Assembly: GCF_016623495.1 (NCBI RefSeq)
Contig: NZ_JAEHHL010000007.1
Coordinates: 124,001 to 188,000, forward strand
Length of the DNA: 64,000 bases
Reading direction: 5' to 3'
DNA from: Thermohalobaculum xanthum
GTDB taxonomy: Bacteria; Pseudomonadota; Alphaproteobacteria; Rhodobacterales; Rhodobacteraceae
Positions 28,946 through 38,846 of the stretch are shown here, in pieces. The notes under the pieces were generated by a model. That model saw nothing but the letters and a program-made list of their open reading frames with translations. It was not told the origin of the DNA and ran no database searches. Position 1 is the first letter of the stretch. Every line of letters begins with the position of its first letter. The position numbers and the translations under genes are program-made.

Positions 28946-30859
28946 ATGGTCGACCTGATCTTCGGCGTGCTCTCGGCGTCCGAAGAGCACGCGGCATTGG
29001 TCTTCGACCGCTTGCGACACAGCCTCACGACCCGCGGGTCCGGATACAGCATCGCACATGACGGGAAGTGCCGGCTGGGCGTCGTCCGCCGGCACGCAAG
29101 CGGCATCGGCCCGGCGCCAAGGATCGCGCGGGGCAAGGGCGGGGCGCTGATTGCAGGCGATCTGAGACTGACCGGCGCCGGCGACCATGCGGCATCGCCC
29201 GGGCTTGGGACCGACGAGGCCGATCTCGCCCTCGCCACGGCCCTCGACAACCCGGATCGTTTCCCCGACCGCCTTGCGGGCGATTTCGCGATCGCCGCCT
29301 GGTTCCCGGCGCGCGGCGAACTCGTCCTGGCACGCGACCGGATCGGCATCCGACCCTTGTTCCTCGCGCGCATGCACTCGGGCGGCATCGCATTCGCATC
29401 GCTGCCCCGCGCCCTTGTCGAGGCGGGTTGCGCCGAGGCCGACACCGACCCCCGGGAACTGATCCGATGGCTGTGCGGACCGGCCCCGGCCGTGCAGCAG
29501 ACGCATCTGCGCGCGATCCGACGGGTGCCGGCCGGCCATGTTCTGCGCGTCTCGGATGGGCGCGAGCGGTGCGTGCGCTACTGGCGGCTCGCCCGCCAGC
29601 CGACGATCAGGCCCGCCTCCCCGGATGCGCTTCAGTCCGAGCTGCGCATTCTGATCGAGCGCGCGGTGGCGCGCTGCCTGCCGGACGAGGGGCCGGTCGC
29701 GACGCTGCTCAGCGGCGGGCTCGACAGCGCCGCGATTGGCGCGACCGCCGCCCGCCGGCTCGCCGGATCGGGGCGCGCGATCACGGGGTTTTGCCGCGCC
29801 ACCGCGCAGACGCGCGCCCATCTGGGCGCACCCGATCAGACCGGTCTTGCGACATCGGTCGCGCGCGAGGCGGGGATACCGCTTCGGCTGGTGCCGACCG
29901 ATTACATCGCGGCCGTGTTCGATGCACCGCCGGTGCCCGGCGTCTGCTTCGCGGGCGACCTCGACGGGGGCGACAGCGAGATCCTCGCACAGGCCGCTGC
30001 CCTCGGCGCCGACCGGCTGCTCTGCGGTCTCGGCGGCGACGAGGGCGCCAGCGGTCATGGCAGCGGCAGATATGCCGATGCGCTTGGCCGCGGGCTGATC
30101 GGCGCGTGCCTGGCCGCCGTCGCCCGGGACGCGCGGCGCGAGGGCAGCCGCGCGATCCGCCGCCTCGTTGTCGAGGTGATGCGCGCCGTCGTGCCGCGCC
30201 GGCTCCTCAGCGCAACCCTCGGGAGCATCGGCCGCGCCGGTTACGTCCCGCCGGGCGCCGAGTTCGTTGCACCCGGGGGGCGCGGCTTCGTTCCGGCGCG
30301 CTTGCTCCGGTCCGACGGGCCGCGCCCGTTCCTCGAGTCGAACCACTACCAGGCCGGCCTCGAAGCCCGTGCCATCAAGGCGGCCGAGCATGGCCTGCGC
30401 TACGTCTACCCCCTGCTGGATCCCGAGCTCCTCGACTTCACGACGCGCGCGCCCGCGCTCTTCTGGTGCCGGGATGGAATCGCCCGCTGGCCGATGCGCG
30501 CGGCGATGGCGGGGCTCCTGCCCGACGAGGTTCGGCTCGCTCCCGACAAGCTGCTCGACGACGGGACCGAGGCGCTCTGGCTCGCCGAGAACCGCACATG
30601 CCTTGCCGGACTGGCGCGCAGGCTCGGCCGGCTGCCCGAGGTGGCCGAGATCCTCGACATGGAGAAGATTGCCCGCGATATCGAGGCGGTCCCGCCACCG
30701 GCCGAGGTGACGCAACGCATCCGCGACCGCGCGGCCCAGGGCCGCCAGTTCGACGACCTCTTTTGCACCGGCTGGATTGCACTCTTCGGCGCGCGATTCA
30801 TTGCCTCGGGCGGCGGAATGCGCCCCGTGCCGCCCGGAACCAGGCAGGCTGACGCTTGA
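28946..30859 (+). CDS. Asparagine-synthetase-like protein, probable lasso-peptide cyclase
   Basis: 637 residues. The N-terminal Ntn-type domain (about 1-200, [12 protein letters not shown] is the typical block) begins MVDLIFG, so the catalytic Cys2 of glutamine-dependent asparagine synthetases is valine and glutaminase activity should be absent. The synthetase domain has the ATP-pyrophosphatase loop [12 protein letters not shown] (Ser256 onward), [10 protein letters not shown], and the C-terminal block [11 protein letters not shown] with RWPMRAAM. Lasso cyclases (McjC family) have exactly this build and adenylate the Asp/Glu side chain for ring closure. The putative precursor gene lies 33 bp upstream; leuD starts 53 bp downstream. 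An ordinary Asn synthetase is unlikely given the missing cysteine. Confidence 0.75.
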   Translation: MVDLIFGVLSASEEHAALVFDRLRHSLTTRGSGYSIAHDGKCRLGVVRRHASGIGPAPRIARGKGGALIAGDLRLTGAGDHAASPGLGTDEADLALATALDNPDRFPDRLAGDFAIAAWFPARGELVLARDRIGIRPLFLARMHSGGIAFASLPRALVEAGCAEADTDPRELIRWLCGPAPAVQQTHLRAIRRVPAGHVLRVSDGRERCVRYWRLARQPTIRPASPDALQSELRILIERAVARCLPDEGPVATLLSGGLDSAAIGATAARRLAGSGRAITGFCRATAQTRAHLGAPDQTGLATSVAREAGIPLRLVPTDYIAAVFDAPPVPGVCFAGDLDGGDSEILAQAAALGADRLLCGLGGDEGASGHGSGRYADALGRGLIGACLAAVARDARREGSRAIRRLVVEVMRAVVPRRLLSATLGSIGRAGYVPPGAEFVAPGGRGFVPARLLRSDGPRPFLESNHYQAGLEARAIKAAEHGLRYVYPLLDPELLDFTTRAPALFWCRDGIARWPMRAAMAGLLPDEVRLAPDKLLDDGTEALWLAENRTCLAGLARRLGRLPEVAEILDMEKIARDIEAVPPPAEVTQRIRDRAAQGRQFDDLFCTGWIALFGARFIASGGGMRPVPPGTRQADA

Positions 30860-30912
30860 TGCGGCGCGCGCGCCGTGCTTTACCCTCCACACGCCCGAAG
30901 AGGAGACCGCTG

Positions 30913-31527
30913 ATGGAAAAGTTCACCAAGCTGACCGGTGTCGCCGCGCCGCTGCCGCTGATCAATGTCGATACCGACATGATCATCCCCAAGCAGTTCC
31001 TCAAGACGATCAAGCGCACCGGCCTTGGCAAGAGCCTGTTCCACGAGATGCGCTATGACGACGAGGGCGAGGAGATCGAGCATTTCCTGCTCAACACGCC
31101 GGCCTATCGCGAAGCGAAGATCCTGATCGCCGGCGCCAATTTCGGCTGCGGCTCGAGCCGCGAGCACGCGCCCTGGGCGCTGATGGATTTCGGCATCCGC
31201 TGCATCATCGCGCCCAGCTTCGCCGACATCTTCTTCAACAACTGCTTCAAGAACGGCATCCTGCCGATCGTCCTGCCGCAGGAGGATGTCGACAAGCTGA
31301 TGGACGACGCCGAGCGCGGCGCCAATGCGACGATCACCGTGGATCTCGAGGAGCAGGTGATCACCGGCCCGGACGGAGACACGATCGCCTTCGAGGTCGA
31401 CCCCTTCCGCAAGCACTCGCTGATCCATGGCCTCGACGAGATCGGCCTGACGATGGAGAAGGCCGACGCGATCGCGGACTTCGAGGCCGAGCGCGCGGCG
31501 CGGACCCCCTGGCTCGCGGGCGCCTGA
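30913..31527 (+). CDS. leuD: 3-isopropylmalate dehydratase small subunit
   Basis: 204 residues. Start [14 protein letters not shown] and the swivel-domain block [12 protein letters not shown]-like [13 protein letters not shown], then [13 protein letters not shown], which binds substrate. Partner of LeuC. ATG 30913 has AGGAG seven bases upstream. Because a hairpin and two unrelated genes separate it from leuC, it must be read from a promoter inside or after the lasso-like pair, or by read-through. Confidence 0.96.
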   Translation: MEKFTKLTGVAAPLPLINVDTDMIIPKQFLKTIKRTGLGKSLFHEMRYDDEGEEIEHFLLNTPAYREAKILIAGANFGCGSSREHAPWALMDFGIRCIIAPSFADIFFNNCFKNGILPIVLPQEDVDKLMDDAERGANATITVDLEEQVITGPDGDTIAFEVDPFRKHSLIHGLDEIGLTMEKADAIADFEAERAARTPWLAGA

Positions 31528-31583
31528 GGCGGCCTGATCGCACGCCGGACGACGGACCGCACCGGATCCCCGGGGCGATCACG

Positions 31584-32768
31584 ATGCGCCGCGCCCTCCC
31601 GCTACTCCTCGTCCTCGCGCTTGCGGCACCTGCCGCGGGCGCATCACCACTTGACCGCGACGCGGGCACGGTTCGCATCGCCACCTTCAACACGGCGCTC
31701 TCGCGGTCGGGCGCGGGCCTGCTCGAACGTGACGTCGCGAAACGCGACACGCAGGTGCGCGCGGTCGCCGAGGTCGTGTTGCGCGTGCGCCCCGACGTCC
31801 TCGTGCTCCAGGAGTTCGACCGCGACCCCGAGGGGCGGGCGCTCGACGCCTTCGCGCGCCTTCTGGCCGAGGGGCTCGGTGATCTTCCTGGCCTCGATTA
31901 CCCGTTCCGGTTCCAGGGCCGCGTGAATTCGGGCGAGCCCTCGGGGATCGATCTCGACGGCGACGGCAGCCGCATGGCGCCGGGCGACGCCTGGGGCTAC
32001 GGCGTCTACCCTGGCCATTACGGCATGGCGCTGCTCAGCCGCCTGCCGCTGGGCAAGGTGCGCAGCTATCGGCTCTTTCCCTGGTCGGCCCTGCCCGGGG
32101 CGCAGCGACCGCATCACCCCGATGGCCGGCCCTACCACGACGACGCGACCTGGGCGCAGCTGCGGCTCAGCTCCAAGGCGCACTGGTCCGCGCCGCTGGA
32201 ACTGCCAGACGGCCGCGTCCTTCACCTGGTCACGGCGCATCCGACGCCGCCGGTGTTCGATGGCCCCGAGGATCGGAACGGCGCGCGCAACGCCGACGAG
32301 ATCCGGCTGATCACAGCGATACTCGACGGGGCGGACTGGCTGCGCGACGATGCGGGCGATCCCGGCGGCCTCGACCCCGGGGCGGCCTTCGTCGTCGCGG
32401 GCGATCTCAACGCCGACCCCGTGGATGGCGAGGCCCGCCGCGACGGGATCCGCGGCCTGCTCGGGCATCCGCGCGTGCATGACCCCCGCCCCCAGAGCGT
32501 GGGCGCGGCCGAGGCCGCCGCGGCGCAGGGCGGCAGCAACGCCCGGCACGCGGGCCCCGCTGCCACCGACACCGCCGACTGGAACGACGGCAACGGGCCC
32601 GGCAACCTGCGCGTCGATTACCTCCTGCCCTCGCGGAACCTCGAGATGCGCGGCGCGGGCGTCTTCTGGCCGGAGAGCACGGACCCGGCCGCAGCCCTGG
32701 TCGGGGGCGGCCGCGAGCCCGTCTCGTCGGATCACCGGCTCGTCTGGCTCGACATCGTCGCGCCCTGA
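31584..32768 (+). CDS. Secreted endonuclease/exonuclease/phosphatase-family protein
   Basis: 394 residues with a clear signal peptide (MRRALPLLLVLALAAPAAGA, cleavage near residue 20). EEP-fold motifs follow in order: RIATFN, LVLQEFD (metal-binding Glu), VVAGDLNADP (Asp/Asn) and SSDHRLVWLDI (catalytic His). Exported metal-dependent phosphodiesterase or nuclease; the substrate cannot be told. It is 56 bp after leuD in the same direction and convergent with moeB. Confidence 0.88.
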   Translation: MRRALPLLLVLALAAPAAGASPLDRDAGTVRIATFNTALSRSGAGLLERDVAKRDTQVRAVAEVVLRVRPDVLVLQEFDRDPEGRALDAFARLLAEGLGDLPGLDYPFRFQGRVNSGEPSGIDLDGDGSRMAPGDAWGYGVYPGHYGMALLSRLPLGKVRSYRLFPWSALPGAQRPHHPDGRPYHDDATWAQLRLSSKAHWSAPLELPDGRVLHLVTAHPTPPVFDGPEDRNGARNADEIRLITAILDGADWLRDDAGDPGGLDPGAAFVVAGDLNADPVDGEARRDGIRGLLGHPRVHDPRPQSVGAAEAAAAQGGSNARHAGPAATDTADWNDGNGPGNLRVDYLLPSRNLEMRGAGVFWPESTDPAAALVGGGREPVSSDHRLVWLDIVAP

Positions 32769-32787
32769 GCCGGCGCCGCCCCGCGTG

Positions 32788-33552
32788 TCAGCCCCGCGAC
32801 GCGTCCCCGCAGACCGGGCAATCGGCGCGCGGCTTGACGCGGATGACCCGCGCCTCGGCCCCCAGCGCGTCGTAGAGCATCAGCCGTCCGCGCAACGGCT
32901 CGCCCGCCTGCGCGATCAGCTTGACCGCCTCGACCGCCTGCATCGCGCCCACCACGCCCGCCATCGCGCCCAGAACGCCGGCCTCGGCGCAGGCGGGAAC
33001 AAGGCCGGGCGCCGGCCGCTCGGGGAAGATGCACTCGTAGCACGGGCCGCCCGCGGCGGGATCGAAGACCGCGACCTGGCCTTCCCACCGGCCGATGGCG
33101 GCGAAGACAAGCGGCTTGGCCGCGCGCGCCGCGGCGCGGTTGACCAGGTAGCGCGTGTCGAAATTGTCGGACCCGTCGAGCACCATGTCATAGCCGGCGA
33201 CGATCCCGTCAGCGTTCTCGGGCGTCAGACGCGCGTCATGGGTAACAACCTCGACATGCGGGTTGAGGCGCGCCACCGCGCGTGCCGCGCTCGCGACCTT
33301 GGGTTCGCCCACCTCGTCGGTGTGGTGCAGAACCTGCCGCTGCAGGTTCGACAGGCTCACCTCGTCATCGTCGACGATGCCGATCCGTCCCACGCCGGCG
33401 GCGGCGAGATAGAGGATCGCGGGCGAGCCCAGCCCGCCGGCGCCAATCACCAGCACCTTCGCGGCCTTGATGCGCTGCTGCCCTGGCCCGCCGATTTCGT
33501 GCAGGACGATATGGCGTGCATAGCGCTCGAGTTCGTCGCGGTCGAAGCCCAT
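32788..33552 (-). CDS. moeB: ThiF/MoeB-family adenylyltransferase (molybdopterin-synthase activating type)
   Basis: 254 residues. ATP-binding IGAGGLGSPAILYLAAAG, then DDDEVSLSNLQRQVLH, and two zinc CxxC pairs (CYEC and CPVC). MoeB adenylates the C-terminal glycine of MoaD-like carriers; HesA/ThiF family members act on ThiS instead, so the partner is not certain. ATG 33552 opens MGFDRDELERYARH, the family start. The start overlaps the stop of the small membrane-protein gene (TGATG). Last gene of a long minus-strand run. Confidence 0.88.
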   Translation of the reverse strand: MGFDRDELERYARHIVLHEIGGPGQQRIKAAKVLVIGAGGLGSPAILYLAAAGVGRIGIVDDDEVSLSNLQRQVLHHTDEVGEPKVASAARAVARLNPHVEVVTHDARLTPENADGIVAGYDMVLDGSDNFDTRYLVNRAAARAAKPLVFAAIGRWEGQVAVFDPAAGGPCYECIFPERPAPGLVPACAEAGVLGAMAGVVGAMQAVEAVKLIAQAGEPLRGRLMLYDALGAEARVIRVKPRADCPVCGDASRG

Positions 33553-33893
33553 CAATCCCTCTCGCCTCTCTGCGCGGCGGCCCGGCGATGCGCCCAGCGC
33601 AGGAACAGGACGAAACCCGCGACCGGAAGCGCCGTCAAGGCGAGAATGCCGAGGGCACGGGCAACGGCGCCCGGATGCTCGGCGGCCCAGCGCAGCTCGG
33701 GGAACCAGTAGAGCGCGACCACCAGCGCCAGCGCGACATGCAGGGCGACGCCAGCCCCGGGCCGGTCGAGCGCACCCGCCCGCCGTGCCACGCGGATCGC
33801 GACCCGGCCCAGCCACCAGCCGGCAACGAAGATGACCGCCTTCAGCGCGAGAAAGAGCATCCTGCCCGCCGTTCCCGACCCCTGCCGCGACAC
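33552..33893 (-). CDS. Small membrane protein of unknown function
   Basis: 113 residues from GTG 33893, or 102 from ATG 33860, which begins directly with the first membrane helix (MLFLALKAVIFVAGWWLG). Three hydrophobic stretches are visible, separated by Arg-rich loops. I do not recognise the family. The coding frame is supported by its tight packing: 45 bp behind cysK and overlapping moeB by one base at its stop. Confidence 0.6.
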   Translation of the reverse strand: MSRQGSGTAGRMLFLALKAVIFVAGWWLGRVAIRVARRAGALDRPGAGVALHVALALVVALYWFPELRWAAEHPGAVARALGILALTALPVAGFVLFLRWAHRRAAAQRGERD

Positions 33894-33938
33894 GAACGCC
33901 GGTTCCCGGGCGGGCGCGCGCCCCGCGGCGTCAGCGCC

Positions 33939-34892
33939 TCACAGACCGTCGAACAGCGCCGTCGAAAGATAGCGCTCGGCAAAGCTCGGCAGGATCGCGA
34001 CGATGCGCTTGCCCGCCATCCCGGGGCGCTCGGCGATCTCCAGCGCCGCCGCCACGGCCGCCCCGGACGAGATGCCGCCGGGGATGCCCTCCAGCCTGGC
34101 CAGGCGCCGGGCCGTCTCGAAGGCGGTCTCGTTCGCGACCGTCAGCACCTCGTCGATCACCCCGCGCTCGAGGACGCCGGGCACGAAGCCCGCGCCGATG
34201 CCCTGGATCTTGTGCGGCCCGGGCTGGCCGCCGGAGAGGACCGGGCTGTCCTCGGGTTCGACCGCGACGATGCGCACGTCGGGCTTGCGGGCCTTGAGCA
34301 CACGCCCCACCCCGGTGATCGTCCCCCCCGTCCCGACACCCGAGATGAAGACGTCGATGTCGCCGCCGGTGTCGGTCCAGATCTCCTCGGCCGTGGTCTC
34401 GACATGGACCTGCGGGTTCGCGGGATTCTCGAACTGCTGCGGGATGACCGCATCCGGGATCGTGGCCGCGAGTTCCTCGGCCCGCGCGATAGCGCCGCTC
34501 ATCCCCTTGGCCGCGTCGGTGAGCTCGAGCTCGGCCCCCAGCAGCGCCAGCATCTTGCGCCGCTCGACCGACATCGATTCGGGCATCACCAGGATCAGCC
34601 GGTAGCCCTTGGCGGCGGCCACGAAGGCGAGCGCGATGCCCGTGTTGCCCGATGTCGGCTCGATCAGCGTGGCGCCCGGGCCGATGCGGCCATCGGCCTC
34701 CAGCGCCTCGATCATGCTCACGCCGATCCGGTCCTTGACCGATCCGATCGGGTTGAAGAATTCGAGCTTTCCGAGGATGTCCGCCGACACGCCCGCCTCG
34801 ACGGGAAGGCGCTTGAGGCGCACCAGCGGCGTGGACCCGATCGTCTCGGTGATGCAATCGTAGATCCGCCCGCGCGGCGCAGCCTCGAACAT
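33939..34892 (-). CDS. cysK: Cysteine synthase (O-acetylserine sulfhydrylase)
   Basis: 317 residues. The PLP lysine is in [13 protein letters not shown], the cofactor phosphate loop in [12 protein letters not shown] and the substrate loop in [11 protein letters not shown]. Converts O-acetylserine and sulfide to cysteine. ATG 34892 follows GGGAGGGG. It lies 28 bp downstream of an Rrf2-family regulator, which is the likely local control gene. Confidence 0.95.
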   Translation of the reverse strand: MFEAAPRGRIYDCITETIGSTPLVRLKRLPVEAGVSADILGKLEFFNPIGSVKDRIGVSMIEALEADGRIGPGATLIEPTSGNTGIALAFVAAAKGYRLILVMPESMSVERRKMLALLGAELELTDAAKGMSGAIARAEELAATIPDAVIPQQFENPANPQVHVETTAEEIWTDTGGDIDVFISGVGTGGTITGVGRVLKARKPDVRIVAVEPEDSPVLSGGQPGPHKIQGIGAGFVPGVLERGVIDEVLTVANETAFETARRLARLEGIPGGISSGAAVAAALEIAERPGMAGKRIVAILPSFAERYLSTALFDGL

Positions 34893-34920
34893 CGCAGTCC
34901 CCTCCCTCGTTGGCGCTCGC

Positions 34921-35373
34921 TCAGATCGTGAAATCCGCGGTCGGCTTCGATCCGTGCGGCACGCCCAGCTCCTGCGCCCGCCGGCACAGGTCCTCCATGG
35001 TGATCGAGTCGAGCTTCTCCAGCACCGCATCGCGCGTCTCGGTCCAGAGCGGCTGGATCACCTTCTCGCCCAGTGCGGCCTGGCTCAGCGGCTCGGCGTC
35101 GGCCTCGGCATCGATCTGGTCGACGACGCGCACGACATCGCCGACGGTGATCCGCCGCCGCTCCCGCGCCAGGGTGTAGCCGCCCTTGGGGCCGCGCACG
35201 CCCTTGAGGATCCCGTGCCGGACAAAGCTCTGCATCACGTGCTCGAGATAGCGCTGCGGAATGCCCTGTCGACTGGTGATCTCCTTCGACTGCACGGGGT
35301 CGGGCCGGGCGTTGTAGGCCACGTCCAGCACCGCCTCGAGCGCGAGCATGGTCTTGCGCGACAGTCTCAGCAT
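34921..35373 (-). CDS. Rrf2-family transcription regulator, CymR-like
   Basis: 150 residues from ATG 35373 (AAGGAC upstream). Winged helix with the family blocks [30 protein letters not shown] and [13 protein letters not shown]. IscR and NsrR carry three cysteines for an Fe-S cluster in the C-terminal half; here only one (in LCRRAQELG) is present, so cluster binding is unlikely. CymR-type Rrf2 proteins sense O-acetylserine through CysK, which fits the position just before cysK. Role in cysteine control is inferred from that pairing. Confidence 0.87.
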   Translation of the reverse strand: MLRLSRKTMLALEAVLDVAYNARPDPVQSKEITSRQGIPQRYLEHVMQSFVRHGILKGVRGPKGGYTLARERRRITVGDVVRVVDQIDAEADAEPLSQAALGEKVIQPLWTETRDAVLEKLDSITMEDLCRRAQELGVPHGSKPTADFTI

Positions 35374-35410
35374 CGTCCTTGCGCCTCCAGAGTTCCCTGC
35401 GTATTTCGCC

Positions 35411-35878
35411 TCAGCCCCGGCCCGTCGAGCCAAAGCCGCCCGCGCCCCGCACCGTTTCGTCCAGCACCGCCGCGGCCTCGACATCCGCGCGCGTGACCGG
35501 CGCGATCACCAGCTGGGCGATGCGCTCGCCATGGCGGATGCGGAAGGTCTCGGGCCCCAGGTTGACCAGCAGGACCCGAAGCTCGCCGCGATAGTCGCTG
35601 TCGATCGTCCCGGGCGCGTTCAGCACCGTCACGCCATGGCGCGCGGCCAGCCCCGAGCGCGGCCTCACCTGGCCCTCGAACCCCTCGGGGATCGCCACCG
35701 CAAGCCCCGTGGGCACCAGCACGCGCCCCATCTGCGGCAGCGCCAGCCCCGCCGCCCGCTCGCCCGGCATCAGCGAGGCGCGCAGATCCATGCCGGCCGC
35801 CCCCGCGGTCTCGTATTGCGGCAATGGCAGCGCCGGGTCGTGATGCTCGAGCCTCGCCACGCGCAGGATCAGCGTCAT
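35411..35878 (-). CDS. dut: Deoxyuridine 5'-triphosphate nucleotidohydrolase
   Basis: 155 residues with all five dUTPase motifs: [38 protein letters not shown] and [10 protein letters not shown]. Trimeric enzyme that removes dUTP and supplies dUMP. ATG 35878 overlaps the coaBC stop (ATGA), so the two are translationally coupled, the widespread coaBC-dut arrangement. Confidence 0.96.
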   Translation of the reverse strand: MTLILRVARLEHHDPALPLPQYETAGAAGMDLRASLMPGERAAGLALPQMGRVLVPTGLAVAIPEGFEGQVRPRSGLAARHGVTVLNAPGTIDSDYRGELRVLLVNLGPETFRIRHGERIAQLVIAPVTRADVEAAAVLDETVRGAGGFGSTGRG

Positions 35879-37095
35879 GCCACGCCCTCCTCCGCCAGGT
35901 GCGCGGCGATGCGCGCCGCCAGGCGCCGTGCCACCTCGGCCTTGCTGGCCCGCGGCCATTCCTCGGCCCCCTCGCCGCTGATCAGCGTGACGGCGTTCTC
36001 GGCGCCGCCCATGATCCCGGTGCCCGGGCTCACGTCGTTCGCGACGATCCAGTCACAGCCCTTGCGCAGCCGCTTGGCGGTCGCGTTGGCGATGACGTCG
36101 TCGGTTTCGGCGGCGAAGCCCACCACCAGGGACGGGCGCGCGCCCGCCGGCAGGCCGCTGATGGTCCTGAGGATGTCCGGGTTCTCGGTCAGCCGAAGCT
36201 CGAGGCATTTGCCCGAGCCATCCTTCTTGATCTTCGAGGCGCCCGCGCCCTCGACGCGCCAGTCGGCGACGGCGGCGGCAAAGACCGCGGCCTCGACCGG
36301 AAGCGCCGTCTCGACCGCGGCCAGCATGTCGCGCGCGCTTTCGACCGGGACGACCTGCACTCCCACGGGCATCGGCGCGCTGGCAGGGCCCGTGACGAAG
36401 ACGACCTCGGCGCCCAGCGCTGCCAGCGCCTCGGCGATCGCCGTGCCCTGCGCCCCGGACGAGCGGTTGGCGATGTAGCGCACCGGATCGATCGGCTCGT
36501 GCGTCGGCCCCGAGGTGACCAGCACCCGCCGGCCGGCCAGCGGGCCCGCCGGCGCCAGCCGCGCCTCGATCGCGGCGAGGATCTCGGCTGGCTCGGCCAT
36601 CCGGCCGAACCCGTATTCGCCGCAGGCCATGTCGCCCTCGTTGGGGCCGACCACGCCCACCCCGTCGGCCGCCAGCGTCGCCAGGTTGCGCCGCGTCGCC
36701 GCGTGCTCCCACATCCGCACGTTCATCGCGGGCGCGATCAGCACCGGCGTGTCGGTCGCCATCAGAAGCGTCGAGGCCAGGTCGTCGGCATGGCCATGAG
36801 CCATCTTGGCCATCAGGTCGGCCGTGGCCGGCGCCACCACCACCAGATCGGCCACGCGCGACAGCTGGATATGGCCCATCTCCGCCTCGGCGGTGAGGTC
36901 GAACAGCGCCGTGTGCGCCTTCTCCTCGGCCAGGGCCGCGACGCTCAGGGGCGTCACGAACTGCTCGGCCGCGCGGGTCAGCACCGGGGTCACGGCGCCG
37001 CCACACTTGCGCACCAGCCGGATCAGCTCGAGGCACTTGTAGGCGGCGATGCCGCCCCCGATGATCAGCAGGATCCGCTTGCCTTGCACTGACAT
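35875..37095 (-). CDS. coaBC: Bifunctional phosphopantothenoylcysteine decarboxylase/synthetase
   Basis: 406 residues. The CoaC half (about 1-185) starts with [13 protein letters not shown], has the decarboxylase motif PAMNVRMW and the cysteine loop [13 protein letters not shown]. The CoaB half (about 190-400) has [23 protein letters not shown]-type synthetase residues (seen as [13 protein letters not shown]). Makes 4'-phosphopantetheine for CoA. ATG 37095 begins MSVQGKRIL; the longer frame upstream has no family similarity. Confidence 0.96.
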   Translation of the reverse strand: MSVQGKRILLIIGGGIAAYKCLELIRLVRKCGGAVTPVLTRAAEQFVTPLSVAALAEEKAHTALFDLTAEAEMGHIQLSRVADLVVVAPATADLMAKMAHGHADDLASTLLMATDTPVLIAPAMNVRMWEHAATRRNLATLAADGVGVVGPNEGDMACGEYGFGRMAEPAEILAAIEARLAPAGPLAGRRVLVTSGPTHEPIDPVRYIANRSSGAQGTAIAEALAALGAEVVFVTGPASAPMPVGVQVVPVESARDMLAAVETALPVEAAVFAAAVADWRVEGAGASKIKKDGSGKCLELRLTENPDILRTISGLPAGARPSLVVGFAAETDDVIANATAKRLRKGCDWIVANDVSPGTGIMGGAENAVTLISGEGAEEWPRASKAEVARRLAARIAAHLAEEGVA

Positions 37096-37283
37096 CCGTC
37101 GCGACCTGTTAATCCCGCAACCCGTTATCCTTCGGCAGGGGTTATTATACAAACCCCGCACGAGCCTTGTAGTTTGAAGCGTCACCGCGTTCAACCGTCA
37201 AGATCCGCGCCCGAAGGCCCGTCAGGAACGGGGATTTGCGGGGCCCTGCCGCGCTGCCCTACGGCTGGCACGGGGGCGGGCTG

Positions 37284-38843
37284 TCAGATCAGCCAGGCGA
37301 TCGCGCCCGCCACCGCGGCACCGGCAAGGAAGGCCAGCAGGCGCGGCCGCAACCCACCTTGCGCCGGCATCTCGCGCACATCCACCGCCAGCGGTCCGCG
37401 CAGGCGGCGGGTGCGCATCTCCTCGGCCAGCATCAGCAGTTCCTCGGCGACGCCGGGCAGGCGCGGGCCGAGGCGCGAGATGACCTTGGCCGTCTCGGCC
37501 AGGTCCGCCACCACGCGGCGCGGCCCCAGGTTCTCGCGGATCCAGCCCTCGACCACGGGCTTGGCCGCTTCCCAGATATTGGTCCGCGCATCGAGCGACC
37601 GCGCGACCCCCTCGACCACCACCATGGTGCGCTGGAGCAGGATCAGCTCGGTCCGCGTCTCCATGCCAAAGCGCTCGGTGTTCTCCAGCAGGTAGGCCAG
37701 CAGCTTCGCCATCGAGATCTGGCTCACATCCTGCCCGTGGATCGGCTCGCCGATCGAGCGCAGCGCCTGCGCGAAGGCATCGACATCGCGGTCGGCCGGG
37801 ACATAGCCCGCCTCGAAATGCACCTCCGACACCCGGCGGTAGTCGCGGGTGATGAAGCCGTAGAGGATCTCGGCGTAATGGCGCCGGGTGATCGCGTCGA
37901 GCCGCCCCATGATCCCGAAATCCAGCGCGATCAGCGTGCCGTCGGCGGCCACCCGCAGGTTGCCCTGGTGCATGTCAGCATGGAAGAAGCCGTCGCGCAG
38001 CGCGTGGCGCAGGAAGTTTTGGATGATCCGCTCACCAAGGTCCTGGCGGTCGATCCCGGCGGCCTCGATCTGCTCGGGGTCGAGCGGCATGGCATCGACC
38101 CATTCGAGCGTCAGCACCCGCCGGCCCGTACCCGGCCAGTAGACCGACGGCACCCGGAAACGGTCGTCATCGACCGAGTTCTCGCGGAACTCGGATGCCG
38201 CCGCCGCCTCGAGCCGAAGGTCGAGCTCGGTCATCACGACGCCCTCGAAATGAGCAACGACCGCGGTGGGGCGCAGGCGCCGGGTCTGCGGCACCACCAT
38301 CTCGAGCGAGCGCGCGATGAAGTAGAAGGCGCCGATGTCTCGGCGGAACTGCGCGCGGATCGAGGGGCGCAGCACCTTGACCGCGACCTTCTCGCCCGTC
38401 GGCTTCCAGATCGCCGGATGGACCTGCGCGATCGACGCGGCGGCGACCGGTTCGCCCAGCTCGCCCAGCATGTCCCAGGCGCGGGGGCCGAACTCCTCCT
38501 CCAGCGCCGCGCGCGCCTCCTCCAGCGGAAAGGGCGGCAGGCGATCCTGCAGGTAGCGCAGCTGGCCGACGATGGTCTCGCCGACCACGTCGGGCCGGGT
38601 CGACAGCACCTGGCCGAACTTCACATAGGCCGGCCCCATGGCCTGCAGCGCGCGCGCCACCGGCGGCAGCCCCGGGTCGCCGTCACGCCCGAACCAGCCG
38701 AAGGGAAGCGCGATGGCGCGAATCGCCAGCCGCGGCCAGCCGGTGATCTCGAGCTCATCGAGGATCACCCGCATCGCCCCGGTCCGCTCGAAGGTCGCGC
38801 CGGTACGGAAAAGGCGCCACAGATGCGAGACGGGCCCTGCCAT
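37284..38843 (-). CDS. ubiB: Ubiquinone biosynthesis ABC1/UbiB-family atypical kinase
   Basis: 519 residues. The UbiB-specific KxGQ motif is present as KFGQVLSTRPD, followed by QVHPA, the kinase-like VAVKVLRPSI, DMHQGN and ALDFGIMG. A C-terminal hydrophobic helix pair (LAFLAGAAVAGAIAWLI) anchors it to the membrane. Supports ubiquinone synthesis, probably by ATP-driven lipid extraction. It starts 3 bp after ubiE. Confidence 0.95.
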   Translation of the reverse strand: MAGPVSHLWRLFRTGATFERTGAMRVILDELEITGWPRLAIRAIALPFGWFGRDGDPGLPPVARALQAMGPAYVKFGQVLSTRPDVVGETIVGQLRYLQDRLPPFPLEEARAALEEEFGPRAWDMLGELGEPVAAASIAQVHPAIWKPTGEKVAVKVLRPSIRAQFRRDIGAFYFIARSLEMVVPQTRRLRPTAVVAHFEGVVMTELDLRLEAAAASEFRENSVDDDRFRVPSVYWPGTGRRVLTLEWVDAMPLDPEQIEAAGIDRQDLGERIIQNFLRHALRDGFFHADMHQGNLRVAADGTLIALDFGIMGRLDAITRRHYAEILYGFITRDYRRVSEVHFEAGYVPADRDVDAFAQALRSIGEPIHGQDVSQISMAKLLAYLLENTERFGMETRTELILLQRTMVVVEGVARSLDARTNIWEAAKPVVEGWIRENLGPRRVVADLAETAKVISRLGPRLPGVAEELLMLAEEMRTRRLRGPLAVDVREMPAQGGLRPRLLAFLAGAAVAGAIAWLI

Positions 38844-38846
38844 GGG

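Noticed and set aside
28752-28958. Second small ORF overlapping the lasso-like precursor in another frame
   Set aside because: Arg/Pro/Ser-rich shadow composition; the other frame has the leader spacing and the better ribosome site.
28946-30859. Plain asparagine synthetase (asnB)
   Set aside because: The essential N-terminal cysteine is absent and a small precursor-like peptide gene lies directly upstream.
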